Shown here piece by piece: positions 38,901-48,814 of a DNA stretch of 64,000 nucleotides. The notes below the pieces were generated by a model. The model was given only the letters and a program-made list of their open reading frames with translations, did no database searches and was not told the DNA's origin. Source of the stretch: Owenia fusiformis (taxonomy: Eukaryota; Annelida; Polychaeta; Sabellida; Oweniidae). Both the position numbers and the translations under genes were made by a program. The stretch spans positions 2,730,001-2,794,000 of the forward strand of contig CAIIXF020000006.1 of assembly GCA_903813345.2 (NCBI GenBank), read 5' to 3'. Position 1 is the stretch's first letter; each line of letters begins with the position of its first letter.

Positions 38901-41900
38901 AAATGGTTGCTCACTAGCCAAGTTGTCATCAGAAGAAATAATATGCTTTTAAGTAGCCACCTCTAAAATTTTTGAAAAATCGCACATGTAATTGTAAAAT
39001 AACACACATAAAAATGGTGGCCATTTTTCAATATGGCCGACTACTCCCTAAAGTTTTATTAGACAATGTGCCATGCTTCAAGTATTCGCACATATCAAAT
39101 CTACCAAAAGAGTCATAGGACAGTGTGCCATACTTATAGTATTCACATACCAAATATGAACAAAATCGCTCCACTTCTTTTCAAGTTATAGTAAAATATG
39201 TTAAAATGGCGGCCATTTTTCAATTTTTTTTTCAAAATGGCCGCCTTCTACCAAAAGTGTCATAGGACAGTGTGCCATGCTTATAGTATTCACATACCAA
39301 ATATGAACAAAGTCGCTCCACTACTTTTCGAGTTATAGTAAAATACGTTAAAATTTTGAAAAATGGCCGCCTTCTACCAAAAGTGTCTTTAGACAGTGTG
39401 CAATGCTTATAGTATTCACATACCAAATATGAACAAAATCGCTCTACTACTTTTTGAGTTACAGCAAAAATCGTAAAATGACGAGTAAAGGCCGCCATTT
39501 TTCAAGATGGCTGCCATGTGCTTCTTTAATATCTACATTTGTAGCATTATTAATGTCCTTTATAATTTTTTTACATTTAAAACATATTGCTATTACAGTT
39601 TTACATATTGCACCTAAATTACTGTAAAATCGTCACTAAAATGGCTGCCATTTTGAAATGAGCGGCCATTTTGAAAATCGGCTTTCGAGCAGAACTTCTA
39701 TTCCCATAGGGTATATTTGAACCAGCGTAACTGGGATTTGAGGTGGCGTTTTCGCCGCTCGCGGGCGGTTATTGAAACGCCAGAGTTAGGAGAATTCGTA
39801 CCTAGACTGCGAGATTTTTAAATATTTCAACTGAAGTGGGGCACCTGTGAATATTATATTGGACTTACTTATACTATACTTTGACCTGGGCCTATGCTCA
39901 TGCTGTACCTTATCAGGCCCGTAGCAAGGCCCCTCTTTCAAAATTATGCAGTTTTCACCAGTTCGAGCACCTTTTGCATAAAATTTTGGCCAAAACTGTC
40001 AAAAAGCTCCCCCTTGGCAAAAGCTCCCCCTTGGTAAAACCCCTCCCATTGGTAAAAAGTGTCTACAGGCCTGCATATCCCAAACAATCAACTGTCAAGC
40101 TTACTTTTTATAACATGGGAAATCCTCACTTCAGCAAGTCCAGCTGTGCCATTTATTTATGGTGAGCGCTGCATGTGATGATAAGGTTACAGAATTACAT
40201 GTATGTCTGACACAATTGGTGATGCTTGCTCTTGATGTTCCATCATGTTGTCATCCCAAAGGTCCGTTGACTTGTCCTCCATTCCTCTCAACTCAGCATA
40301 ATTATAATTCTAAAAACACCTTCCGTCCGATTTGGAACTCTAAATTTTTAAATCTTTCACTTTCAGCCTGCTAGTAGTCACATTGAAATGAACAAGACAC
40401 TTCTATGTCTGTGATATGAAACTTAAGTCTCTACATATTTACTGATGTAGTATATACATCAAATATACGAGGTTTATTGAATCTAGATCTAAATCTAAAA
40501 TATATTTTCTTTTTCCTTTCGAGATCCATTGGAACAAACAAAATTGCACTCACAAAGTTGCCCTTCCACTTCCGGGTAGGTACAGGGTAAGTCAATGAAC
40601 CTGTCATTGATTGTTAATATTCTAACGGCTCTCATGAGAATTAAAACCATTTTTCTTAAATTAAATAGTTTAACATTAAGAAAATTATTCAAATTGATAC
40701 TGTTTAAATTGCAAAATAGACAAGTACTTTGACAGGGCTTTGTTTGTTTTGTATAAAACGGCACAATATTGGTTTCTCACTCTGTATAGTTTAAGAGGTC
40801 AATATGTCATGGTCAATTGTTCTAAAAATACAGCATCAAACATCACAAAAGTAAATACTTTTCCAAATAAGAATATAATCTTCAGCTGTGAATACATTTA
40901 AGTCTACATTATTCAGTTTTATAATGAGAAACATATGTTGAAAGTGATGACACCAAGTTTTACTTTAAATGACAAATCCGACGTCAAAACGAAATCAATA
41001 TTTTTCACAAATTTTAAACATCATTTTCGAATAAAGTTTTATTATTTGTATTAACGTTTTATTTTAGAAAAAAATCGCTACAATATTTTGAAAAATATTG
41101 AATATACCACACGTAAAATTTGAGATTGATCTATAAAAAATTGACAAATTGTTACAGTTTTAAGCCAAAGAGGTACGCGACCAAAAATGGCGTAAAAATG
41201 AAAGCGAAACACGTCGTAGGGAATGCAGTCAATTTGCTTTCCTGATTTAAATGATAATATCTTGGTATATCCTCATTACATTTATTTCTCAAAATTGCAT
41301 AATTTGAAACCCAAGAATAAATACAACAAATTGTGAAAATTTAAGACTCATTGAGAACGCACTTGTAAAACAAAAGCAAATTATATTCCTTGTTCACGTT
41401 ATCCGAGAACGTCTTTGATGACGCCATAGCTCAAAAATGGCCATTTTTAAAAAGTGACTCACCTAACTTTGAGATTTACGGAAACTACATTGAAATGATC
41501 ATAAATTCCCAATTTTTTCACATAAATTAAACCACATAAGGGAGTCAATATTCAGAAAGTTTCAGGAAAAAATATCCAAAACTGTATGATCGTTACAGTT
41601 TTTGCTAAAATGTTGAAAAAATAAGATTTTTTTTGTCCAAAAAAAGTTGATCGGCCGGCGCGATTTTTCTACCTCCAATTCTTTTCAATGTGTGATTTAA
41701 TTTAATTCATTCTATAGATCTAGATATAATCTACCATCCAACCAAATATCATAAAGATATGCAAGAATATGAATGCGCACGAGCCGCTCAACTTTTCATG
41801 TATACACTGAATTTTTTCTTGAGAATGCCGTCATAGAATATAGTCCCGCGGAAGACCACTAACTTTTTTTTAATAATCACCGCTTTTGTGCCGTCGGCCT

Positions 41901-43067
41901 CCTAGCTGAATTAGCCAAAAGCTTTATCCATATCCAAACAGATCAATTGACTTTGTGTTCTACACGGAATACGTTAAATCAAGGGCAATAAAGATTGTGG
42001 AAATGTGACTGAATGTGGGCAAAAGGCTTACCCAAGCAAGGTATGCGAAATGAATTAAATCTAATTAGATCTAACCAGATCCAATCAGAACACTTGCAAT
42101 CTTGATCCATTGATCCAAGTGACATACCACACTGCTGAGGAACACTGGGCATAAAGGAAGTGTTCAAAAAATAGCAAAGTGGACCTACCTTTGCTGGGTT
42201 TGTCGAAGTGACGAAACAAAAGAGAACTATAACAACAGTTCCAGCTACTGAAATCAGGTTCTTCGGCCTGTCTTTTCCCACGATGAAGTAAAGTATAAGA
42301 CCAAGGCTTGTCAGAACCAATGCAAGCAGAATCCTGGCAATGAGAAAGAAACTGAATAGAGCATCATAGAGGAGAAAACATTTCAAGCAATCTCTTTAAA
42401 AATCATATTCCATATCCAAAGATATCCCAAGAAAGAGGAAAACTTGTTCATCTGGTAAATTGTAAATTGGTGAATTTCGCAAAACACTGCGTATCGACTT
42501 ATAAAAAAGATAAGCAGTTTCCTTTCTGCACCAAAAAGTCTATTTATTAGTGTCTATAGTACCAACTTACCATTTTAGAACCTTCCAATATCTGTCAATA
42601 GCAGCACCTAAAGGTTTGAAACATTTTTTATAGATAGCCTTTCCAAAATATTTTTTGACGAGATAGTACGCAATACAAAATATCACAAATCCAGTGATAA
42701 TGTCCAATGGAATGGCGGTTTGGATGTTGTGGGCGTTGGCAAAGCCAAGGTAGACAACCCAAGCGACTGCAAACACAGCTGCGCATATCCACAACAAGAC
42801 TCTGGTTCTCTTTTTATCACCTGTAAAGAATCCATGAACAACAAGTTGTACATTTCCAACAAGGATTTCATATTTTGACGATCTCCTTCTCTCCGTTGCT
42901 AAATTAAGTGTGCTTTTATCCGATAAGTAAGGGGGGAGGTTGCGTTTGTCTTTGTCCGAGAGTGTTTGGTCGACAGATGGCACTCTGTTCATTTCCAGTC
43001 TGATGTCATCGGACGATTGGCCCACAGAGCCATTTCGACTCCGACTATCGAATCCAGCGTTATCCAT
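23973..43067 (-). CDS. Concentrative nucleoside transporter, copy 3 (SLC28/CNT family)
   Basis: Predicted nucleoside transporter of 615 residues, more diverged than copies 1 and 2. Exons in reading order: 43067-42571, 42333-42189, 28227-28036, 27553-27392, 26882-26757, 26498-26371, 25995-25827, 25567-25409, 25258-25078, 24061-23973. Every internal exon length and phase equals those of the other copies. The start codon follows an acceptor (TTCTAG), so a 5' non-coding exon is likely. Intact motifs are GGFATVAG, EAASNGA, GTKIFINEF and GFGSFGDIG. The C-terminal tail differs (GMLYQGDEL...) and has an NRT sequon. Exon 4 is nearly identical to that of copies 1 and 2, unlike its neighbours. Intron 2 is about 13.9 kb and full of repeats, so linking exons 1-2 to 3-10 rests on phase and family completeness, not on transcripts. 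Confidence 0.88.
27455..27710 (-). repeat. Exon 4 head duplicated (126 bp) in SLC28 copy 3
   Basis: CTCCATCAGCC recurs at 27455 (functional exon) and 27581, the same 126 bp spacing as in copy 2. The extra unit holds a 99-nt segment at 27679-27581 (minus-strand order), bounded by TTTTAG and GAG/GTCACA, open in frame, starting AIPQA. Similarity to copy 2 ends abruptly at about 27386 on one side and about 27705 on the other. Confidence 0.9.
28411..28717. mobile_element. Miniature transposon, perfect 21 bp TIR, 6 bp target duplication
   Basis: Positions 28411-28431 (GCAAGGAGGATTGGCTCCCA then G) are the exact reverse complement of 28697-28717. GCCAAA directly precedes the left end (28405-28410) and directly follows the right end (28718-28723). 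The 307 bp interior has no open frame of note. It sits in the long intron of SLC28 copy 3. Confidence 0.88.
28724..31578. other. Copy 3 intron 2, segment without recognised elements
   Basis: AT-rich intronic DNA. Words such as GTTACAGTTTTAACTAAA, AATGGCGTCATTTTAG and CGGCCGACG recur in similar form around 40960-41660, which suggests a diverged dispersed repeat in both places. Short frames at 29305-29526, 30614-30799 and 30960-31154 show no family features. Confidence 0.5.
31579..32450. mobile_element. Dispersed repeat B, CCCAACGAAC termini
   Basis: The left end carries CTCCACGGAGTAGCAAATCC followed by CAACGAACA, and the right end TTCGTTCGTTGGGATAAT. The inner half repeats a block with GGCGGCCATCTTG/CATTTTGAATTTT words, a C-homopolymer at about 32027-32046, and a GACGGACAGACGGAC tract. 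The same pair of ends bounds the inverted copy at 53061-55678; partial ends appear near 36000-36060 and 49150-49310. Confidence 0.7.
32974..33818. mobile_element. Dispersed repeat A, second copy
   Basis: It starts GGGCTCACATGGTGTTGCTC and ends CTCACCATGTGAGCTAA, with the same internal AATTTCGCGAGACAAAAATGG blocks and terminal GACGGACGGACCGACGG tract as the copy at 22446-23351. Internal block number differs between the two. Non-coding. Confidence 0.8.
34061..35077. mobile_element. Foldback element with two ~420 bp inverted arms
   Basis: Left arm 34061-34481 starts CACACCCGGTGATCG; right arm 34657-35077 is its near-complete reverse complement (ending CGATCACCGGGCGTG), with a ~175 bp loop. GGATGGAGGGGGGA motifs lie at the outer and inner ends of both arms. 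CCCA flanks both outer ends and may be a target duplication. Arms differ by a scatter of substitutions and short indels. No protein frame is visible. Confidence 0.9.
35078..37696. other. Copy 3 intron 2, diverged repeat material
   Basis: 35300-36060 resembles the interior and right end of dispersed repeat B (AATCCTGACATTTTAAAGTGG, CACTATATCCCTACCAAACC). The remainder is AT-rich with no recognisable gene. Open frames at 36008-36304 and 37418-37648 look fortuitous. Confidence 0.45.
37697..38080. repeat. ~125 bp tandem repeat, about three units
   Basis: AAATCAGTATTTTCCTG recurs at 37697, 37820 and 37947, each followed by GCAAACTGTATATGAGC and ATTGATCT, then TGTTGCC and CTTCACTGTGATGTAAAA. The third unit decays after 38050. 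Confidence 0.85.
38265..38683. mobile_element. Inverted-repeat element with ~50 bp arms
   Basis: Left arm AAGGGGAGGCATCAAAAG...AAATAAATCTAGTTT pairs with right arm AAACTAGATTTATTTAG...CTTTTGATGCCTCCCCT. Each arm is bordered inward by a C-rich or CCCTCCCCCC stretch. About 420 bp. CAATT near the left end and AATTG near the right end extend the inverted ends. No coding content. Confidence 0.8.
38990..39700. repeat. Tandem ~130 bp blocks with ATGGCGGCCAT palindromes
   Basis: Blocks repeat the words CTACCAAAAGTGTCATAGGA, CAGTGTGCCATGCTTATAGT, ATTCACATACCAAATATGAA and CAAAATCGCTCCACTACTTT. Each ends near a palindromic AAATGGCGGCCATTTT motif. At least three good blocks plus degraded edges. Confidence 0.8.
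39914..40073. mobile_element. Short element with CAGGCCCGTAG termini
   Basis: It starts CAGGCCCGTAG and ends CTACAGGCCTG, one mismatch between the inverted ends, 160 bp. The same terminus opens the larger element at 45400. The interior contains GCTCCCCCTTGGCAAAAGCT and a repeated CCCTTGGTAAAA word. Confidence 0.65.
40074..42188. other. Copy 3 intron 2, remainder
   Basis: AT-rich intron with no recognised gene. 40960-41880 has diverged similarity by words to 29670-31300. A frame at 40495-40764 and another at 39881-40165 have no family features. Confidence 0.45.
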
Positions 43068-46000
43068 CCTAGAATAAAAACCACAATGGTATAACTCAAA
43101 GTTTTATCAATAGCGACTCCAGTAACTGAAGAACCGACATTAACTCTGGATTCAGTTTTATTAAAATTGTGTAGAACAACTTGATCATATTTTGAAAAGT
43201 TGTTCAACATTAGAAAGATGATCATAAAAATTGTTTATGCGGTTATAAGTTGGGACAATTAAAGACTGTATTGAAAGCCTTGGCAATGCCAATCCATTGA
43301 ATATGGATCTATGATATACTTCAAAAGGGTTGACTACTTCTCATACCAATAACTCATAACGCAAAATAAGTTGAAGACTCTTGATATATTAATTATGGCT
43401 TTTTATGAATTCTTTATGAATTATAAAGGCGTAAGTTTTTTGCAATATTTGATTTTCAGAAGGTTAATGCCAAGGTTAACTGCTTAGTTAAAGAGATTCA
43501 TATTGATATAGAATACATATATATTGGTTGAGTGGCATCCCGACAGGCTGATACAAGAAAATATGAAATTAAACCAAATGCAAACAATTAAACTCAAATG
43601 GCTACGAGTGTAGATTGAAATACTGAAGATGTTAGTAGATGGCTTTTTTGTTAAAATCTGACCTATGACGCCAAATGAATCTTAAATCATTTGCTTAAAC
43701 TGTTCATATTTCCCATTTCCATCCTAAACAATAAAATAATGAAATAATGAAATCATATCCCTGTTCTACCAAAAGTTTTTATATAGACTCACACCTGACA
43801 TTTGCACTAAAAATCATAATCTATATTGACCTTTGACCCATTGAGGCCCTTTATCTTTGCTTATGACCTTGACATTGTAAGACAAAAACTGTAATATAGC
43901 CATATACATGTATATTGACCTTTTGAAACAATGGTTTTGTTTGATTGTTTGATTTACCAATTATATATTACAAAATCATCCAAATCACATTTTAGCATTC
44001 TATGTCCCCATTAAAGTCCAAGGTGGCATATATTCAAGAGAAGTGGAGAATAAATCATATTGTTTTTTACTGAGATATTATAGTTTAAATGCACTATGTG
44101 ACAGGTTGAAAACATGTTGGGTGACACTTAATCAAAAATATTATTCAAATCCATTCTTATATACATGCGGGAGAGAGGTGGTCATGGCCATGCTTCTTTG
44201 TTCCATCACCTATCTTTGTATATGATATGGTCCACAGCAAGAATCTCGTCACTTTTTAGAAATATGCCAAATAATAAAAAAAACTGTAAATAGTAAAAAA
44301 TTTCATTGTCAGAAACGGTCTAGTAAAATGGGAAATGAAAATACAATAAATAATGTTGTGGCGGGACATTTTAAAACACTGGGGTGAAACTTAATTTTTA
44401 GATTTATTACGACTAAAAAACTCAATTTCTATTTATTCTATTGAAAAACAAATGTAGTTCTTTGAATGCGCGCGCTAAAAGAATTCTTTTGAACTATAGA
44501 AATCGCAATATTGGACACAATATGCATTTATAAAAGACTATTTTTACAGAACTCTTTCAGTTTAGTTTAAATCATGAACACCAATGTAAATACATATGCA
44601 TGTCTCCAAATAGCAATGTTTTAATGATTTGGTTTTAAAATAAAATAAAGAGAGTCCTTTTAAACATCTAAATATTCAAATAGCTCCATAATTCATATGC
44701 TGACCTTATTTTCGAAATTCATTGTGCATAATTTGAGGTGTTTTTCAAGGATGATAATTCACCTAAGCAGGACAACTCCATTGTATATTTGAACCATTTT
44801 CTTTTCAGAATATACCGATGCGTTAGTCAAGTTTATCAAAAGAACTTTAGTGCGAGACCTATTTTATTTAGTGATCTCCAAAGGGCTTTTTTAGATATTC
44901 AAAAGCAGGAAAATTAAACTAAGAAGGCAAAACATTTTTTGATAAGAAAGATATGCTACGTACCTTTGATTCCTTCTTTTATGTTAGCTCCTCTAATACT
45001 TCATCGGTTATGAGTCCGTCCCCAATCCAAAACACTTTTAACTGTTTACAATACCTCAATAGAACTACATTAATGAGTCACTCGGAAATGTAAATCAGCG
45101 AAGGTAGTCACTTCCCCAAGTTAAAAAATTGATTGTGGCATTAGACCTAGTTTTGGCGTACATTTTTATGATCCTTTTGTTACCCTGTTCGTTTAATATA
45201 AATTGCATTGTACTCAAAAACATTTCACTCCATCAAGAGTTTATCCTGCGCCTTAACCGTTAAGAAACTCACGGGGTGTCAACGGAAGATTCGTCCTCTG
45301 TGGAGGATCGAGCTATTTTTATCGTACTTTCTCATAGTGCATAATGTACAAGTGTGCTGATAGACGTGCGTCTGAGCGGGAGGGCACAATATACTGTTGC
45401 AGGCCCGTAGCCAGGGGGCTCGTGCGAGCCCCCCCCCAAATATCTCTTAAAATAATGTGGACATACCTTTTTGCTTTCTTGAAGAATTTTCTGTCATTTC
45501 GAGGTAGATTGTAACATTTGGTGACATATGTACGGTGTATTTTGATGTGATTGCCACTTTCTTTTTATAAAATTCTAAATTGACTAGAATAGCGAGGCAA
45601 CTAAATGATTCGGAAATTAATCATATATGAGCCAGGCCACATAGAAAGGGGTGTTATCACAGATTTTTTCAATATTCTGATTTTTTGTTTATCTTAAAAA
45701 GCACAGAGAAACCTTTCAAATGAGCGGGCACATTTTTGGCTCTGCAGCACAATTTTAATTTTTGTGATAAGACCAGTTTTCCTATGGCCAGGCTCATATT
45801 TTGATCCTTTAATCACTCAGAAGGTGCCAAATAAGCCCAAATATTCAATTTTTATATAAATACATAAATCATATATTTTGATCCTCGAATTGCCCAAAAC
45901 GCACTAAATCATGCCCAAAAACTTAACTTTTTCAGGGGAGCATGCCCCTGATTTTTTAATAAATCATATATTTTGATCCTAGAATCGCCTAGAACGTGTC

Positions 46001-48814
46001 AAATACGCCTAAAAATTCGATTTTTTAAAAGACGTAAATCATATATTTTGACCTTAGAACGATCAGAACGCATCAGAATCGTCCAAATGCGCTAAAAAGC
46101 CTAAAAAAATCTTTTTTTTAATACGCGATCATATATTTTGATCCTAGAATTGCTCAGAATGCACTAAATCTGCCCAAAACTCCTAAATTTTTCGGGGAGC
46201 ATGCCCTCTGGCTACATCACTCACAAGCTAGGCCATATTTTGTTCCGTCTAAATCAACTAACTAGTCATTTCAACAACATAAGGGAATAACTGGGCATTT
46301 TTCAAAATTTGGGCCCTTATTTTCTTCTATGCAAGCGCGGAAATTTTTGGGTCTCCTCCCTTGTTTCCATGGTGTCTTGTTAATAACACCCTTGTGGTCA
46401 CAATGCGAAGTTGGTTAAGCATGAAAACATTGTGTGTGGATGGGGGGAAGCCCCCCCCCCCCTAACCAAAACCTGGCTACGGGCATGTGTTGTAAACATT
46501 GTCATCAAAATTCCATCCAGGAAAATCGCTGATCTGTTCAACTTGAAACTGAATTTTTACATATTCAAGAGCTCAGTTCGTGTGGGACTAAAATACCCGT
46601 CGCCGACAAGTGAAATCGGCTTTAAAATCCACAGCGGTAGCAATCAAACAGCACTCTCCTGCAAAATCCGCACATACCGGCGGTAAAAGTCGTGAGATTT
46701 TGGAAATCTTTTTGAAAATGAATGCTCTTTCTTGAAAGTTCACCGACCTTGCTTATTCTTGTTAGTATATTCAGCTAGCAGAATGTGTTTCACATCATCT
46801 GTGTTTTTAGGATACTTAAATAATATAAGTCTAAGTTGTTCGTGAGACTGCACACAAATTGAAATCTCAACTGTGTGCCAGTTTATGAAGAAACTTGAGG
46901 TAAGCTGACGTCAACCATGGGTGAAAAGGGTAGGTAAGGGTGATTCGACTTAATAGATCATACACAGATATAGGTTAATTATAGTAAATTGTGATTTAGA
47001 TGCAGTTTAGGACCTATCTGTGTGCGATTTTTACCCGGAAAGAAATTCCCACGATTATGTCTCAGAAATTCCACTTAGTATGCGGAAGAATGAATTCAAT
47101 TAAACAAAGAGTATGCGCGTGTTTCAGGCCTACAAACAATTATAAATCCATGGCATTTTTTTTTAAATTAAAAATAAAAGCGTTAAGGTAATATGCTGCA
47201 AGTGATACCCACGTCAGTTGGTCCTTATGAAATATACTTTTTCTCCTAAAGCCCACCCAAGACATAGAAATGTATTAACGAGTATATTTCTGACACATGA
47301 TCTTGATAAAAGAGTCGTTACTCCGCTAGTTGGGATACTAGTATTTGTTGAAAATGCTGAGCTGAGGTGCTGTTCAAAGGCAAGCACCCCTTGTCGATTC
47401 AAATCGTCGATCGAAACAGGAAAGGAAATATGTAGCACGCAAATATATTTTCATTCAGGTCTATATCATAATTGAACTTGAAAGTTTTAATTTCTTTGGC
47501 CTTTGTTAATGCAAATGGACTGAAGTTCTTTGTTTCCCGTCAGTGAATGAGCATGATTTCCCGATTTTTTAAAAACAAACACAAAATTATTCCCCAAAAG
47601 CATGTAGAATCTTGTAAAACTTCCCCTGAATAAGGATTCATATGAAGTCACTGTTTCATGTGATACGGAATATACATCATCACAACTGACCAATTAAAAT
47701 GCAAATAAACTCCTAACCATGTGATAATAAAGCACAACAAATGTAGGCCAAATATATTATCTGATGATTTTGATAAAGCTTTTATAAACTTTAAATCCAA
47801 AATTAAATTAATTTAAAACAATAAAAATCATTCTTGAATCAACATGGACACAGAATGTATTACCTTGCCATCGGTGATCAATGCCATCTATCAATGTCCA
47901 CTAAATATACTAGTACTATTAACTAAAAATAGTACGCGGTTCATTGTTTTCAGCTCTTAGTGTTCACTTCATGTGTCCACGTGTACTGCGCTTCCAACGA
48001 ATATCATTTAAACACTGTGGTAACTTTATTTTGATTTCATGTACATTGTGTTTAGATTCATGTGATTCTAGACCCCCGGGGGTATGAGATCTTTTACGTT
48101 CATACTTGGGGAAATCAAATTCAAGATTGATCTAGATTATGAGATTATCTCCACTTCTATTTTGCATTCATATTTACAGATGGATGTAATGCTAAGATAG
48201 ATTAAAGAGTCAGAAAGTAGTCATGGTAAAATGTTCTTCACTAATTCTTCATGCCTGCAAATATTCTGTCATTGAACTACCTTTAGTGACAAAGTGTGTT
48301 TTATACAATTGATCTCCGAGTAGTATCTCAATCAAATGTTTCACTGGGCAGTTTCCGATATCAATTATTAAAATGGTCACCAATACTTTGTTTTATGTTA
48401 ACAGATATTGAAAACAATCTTGAGACTTTCAAATTTCCCGGGATTACACTAGAAGAAAACTCTTGAAAAAATAGAGCTCAGACTGATCGAGCAACATTTA
48501 TTTCATTTGAAAAAAACGTGGTTGGAACGACTATTTCATACGTATGTTTGTTTGTCAGGCAAAATAATGAATCTCGAAACACGTTTTATTCAGTTTTCAA
48601 AAGGATGGGCCTACATGTCGATGAAATGAGATTGTTTAACTTCTTTATCCAGTCTCACTATTTACTACTAAATAACTGTCAATATACGGATGCTAACTCT
48701 GTATGTTTATCAATCAATGTGAGAATCTAGAACATGCCGAAGGTGCTCTATCTCTAAATTGACGATTCTGCCGAAGTTTTATTGTATATGAAATAAGTAA
48801 TCTATAAAATAATA
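43068..48814. other. Gene-free region upstream of SLC28 copy 3 and CACYBP
   Basis: It separates two divergently transcribed genes (copy 3 on minus, CACYBP on plus), so promoters of both should lie here, but no core element can be called. Apart from the transposon at 45400-46487 I see nothing coding. Overlapping opposite-strand frames at 47214-47475 and a 70-codon frame at 48518-48730 have no family signature. Confidence 0.5.
45400..46487. mobile_element. Non-autonomous transposon with TGTTG target duplication
   Basis: It starts CAGGCCCGTAGCCAGG and ends CCTGGCTACGGGCATG, a 16 bp inverted terminus with one mismatch, flanked by TGTTG on both sides (45395-45399, 46488-46492). Just inside each end is a G/C homopolymer run. 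The middle (about 45880-46200) repeats a block with AAATCATATATTTTGATCCT and AGAATTGCCCA. No transposase frame. Length 1088 bp. Confidence 0.87.

Noticed and set aside
38432-38929. 165-codon minus-strand frame
   Set aside because: It crosses the inverted-repeat element at 38265-38683 and neighbouring repeats, and shows no domain.
46411-46686. 91-codon plus frame
   Set aside because: It runs across the right end of the transposon at 45400-46487, including the C/G homopolymer.
47214-47475. Overlapping frames on opposite strands (74 and 85 codons)
   Set aside because: Neither has a recognisable family signature; the composition is slightly gene-like, but no splice partners were found.
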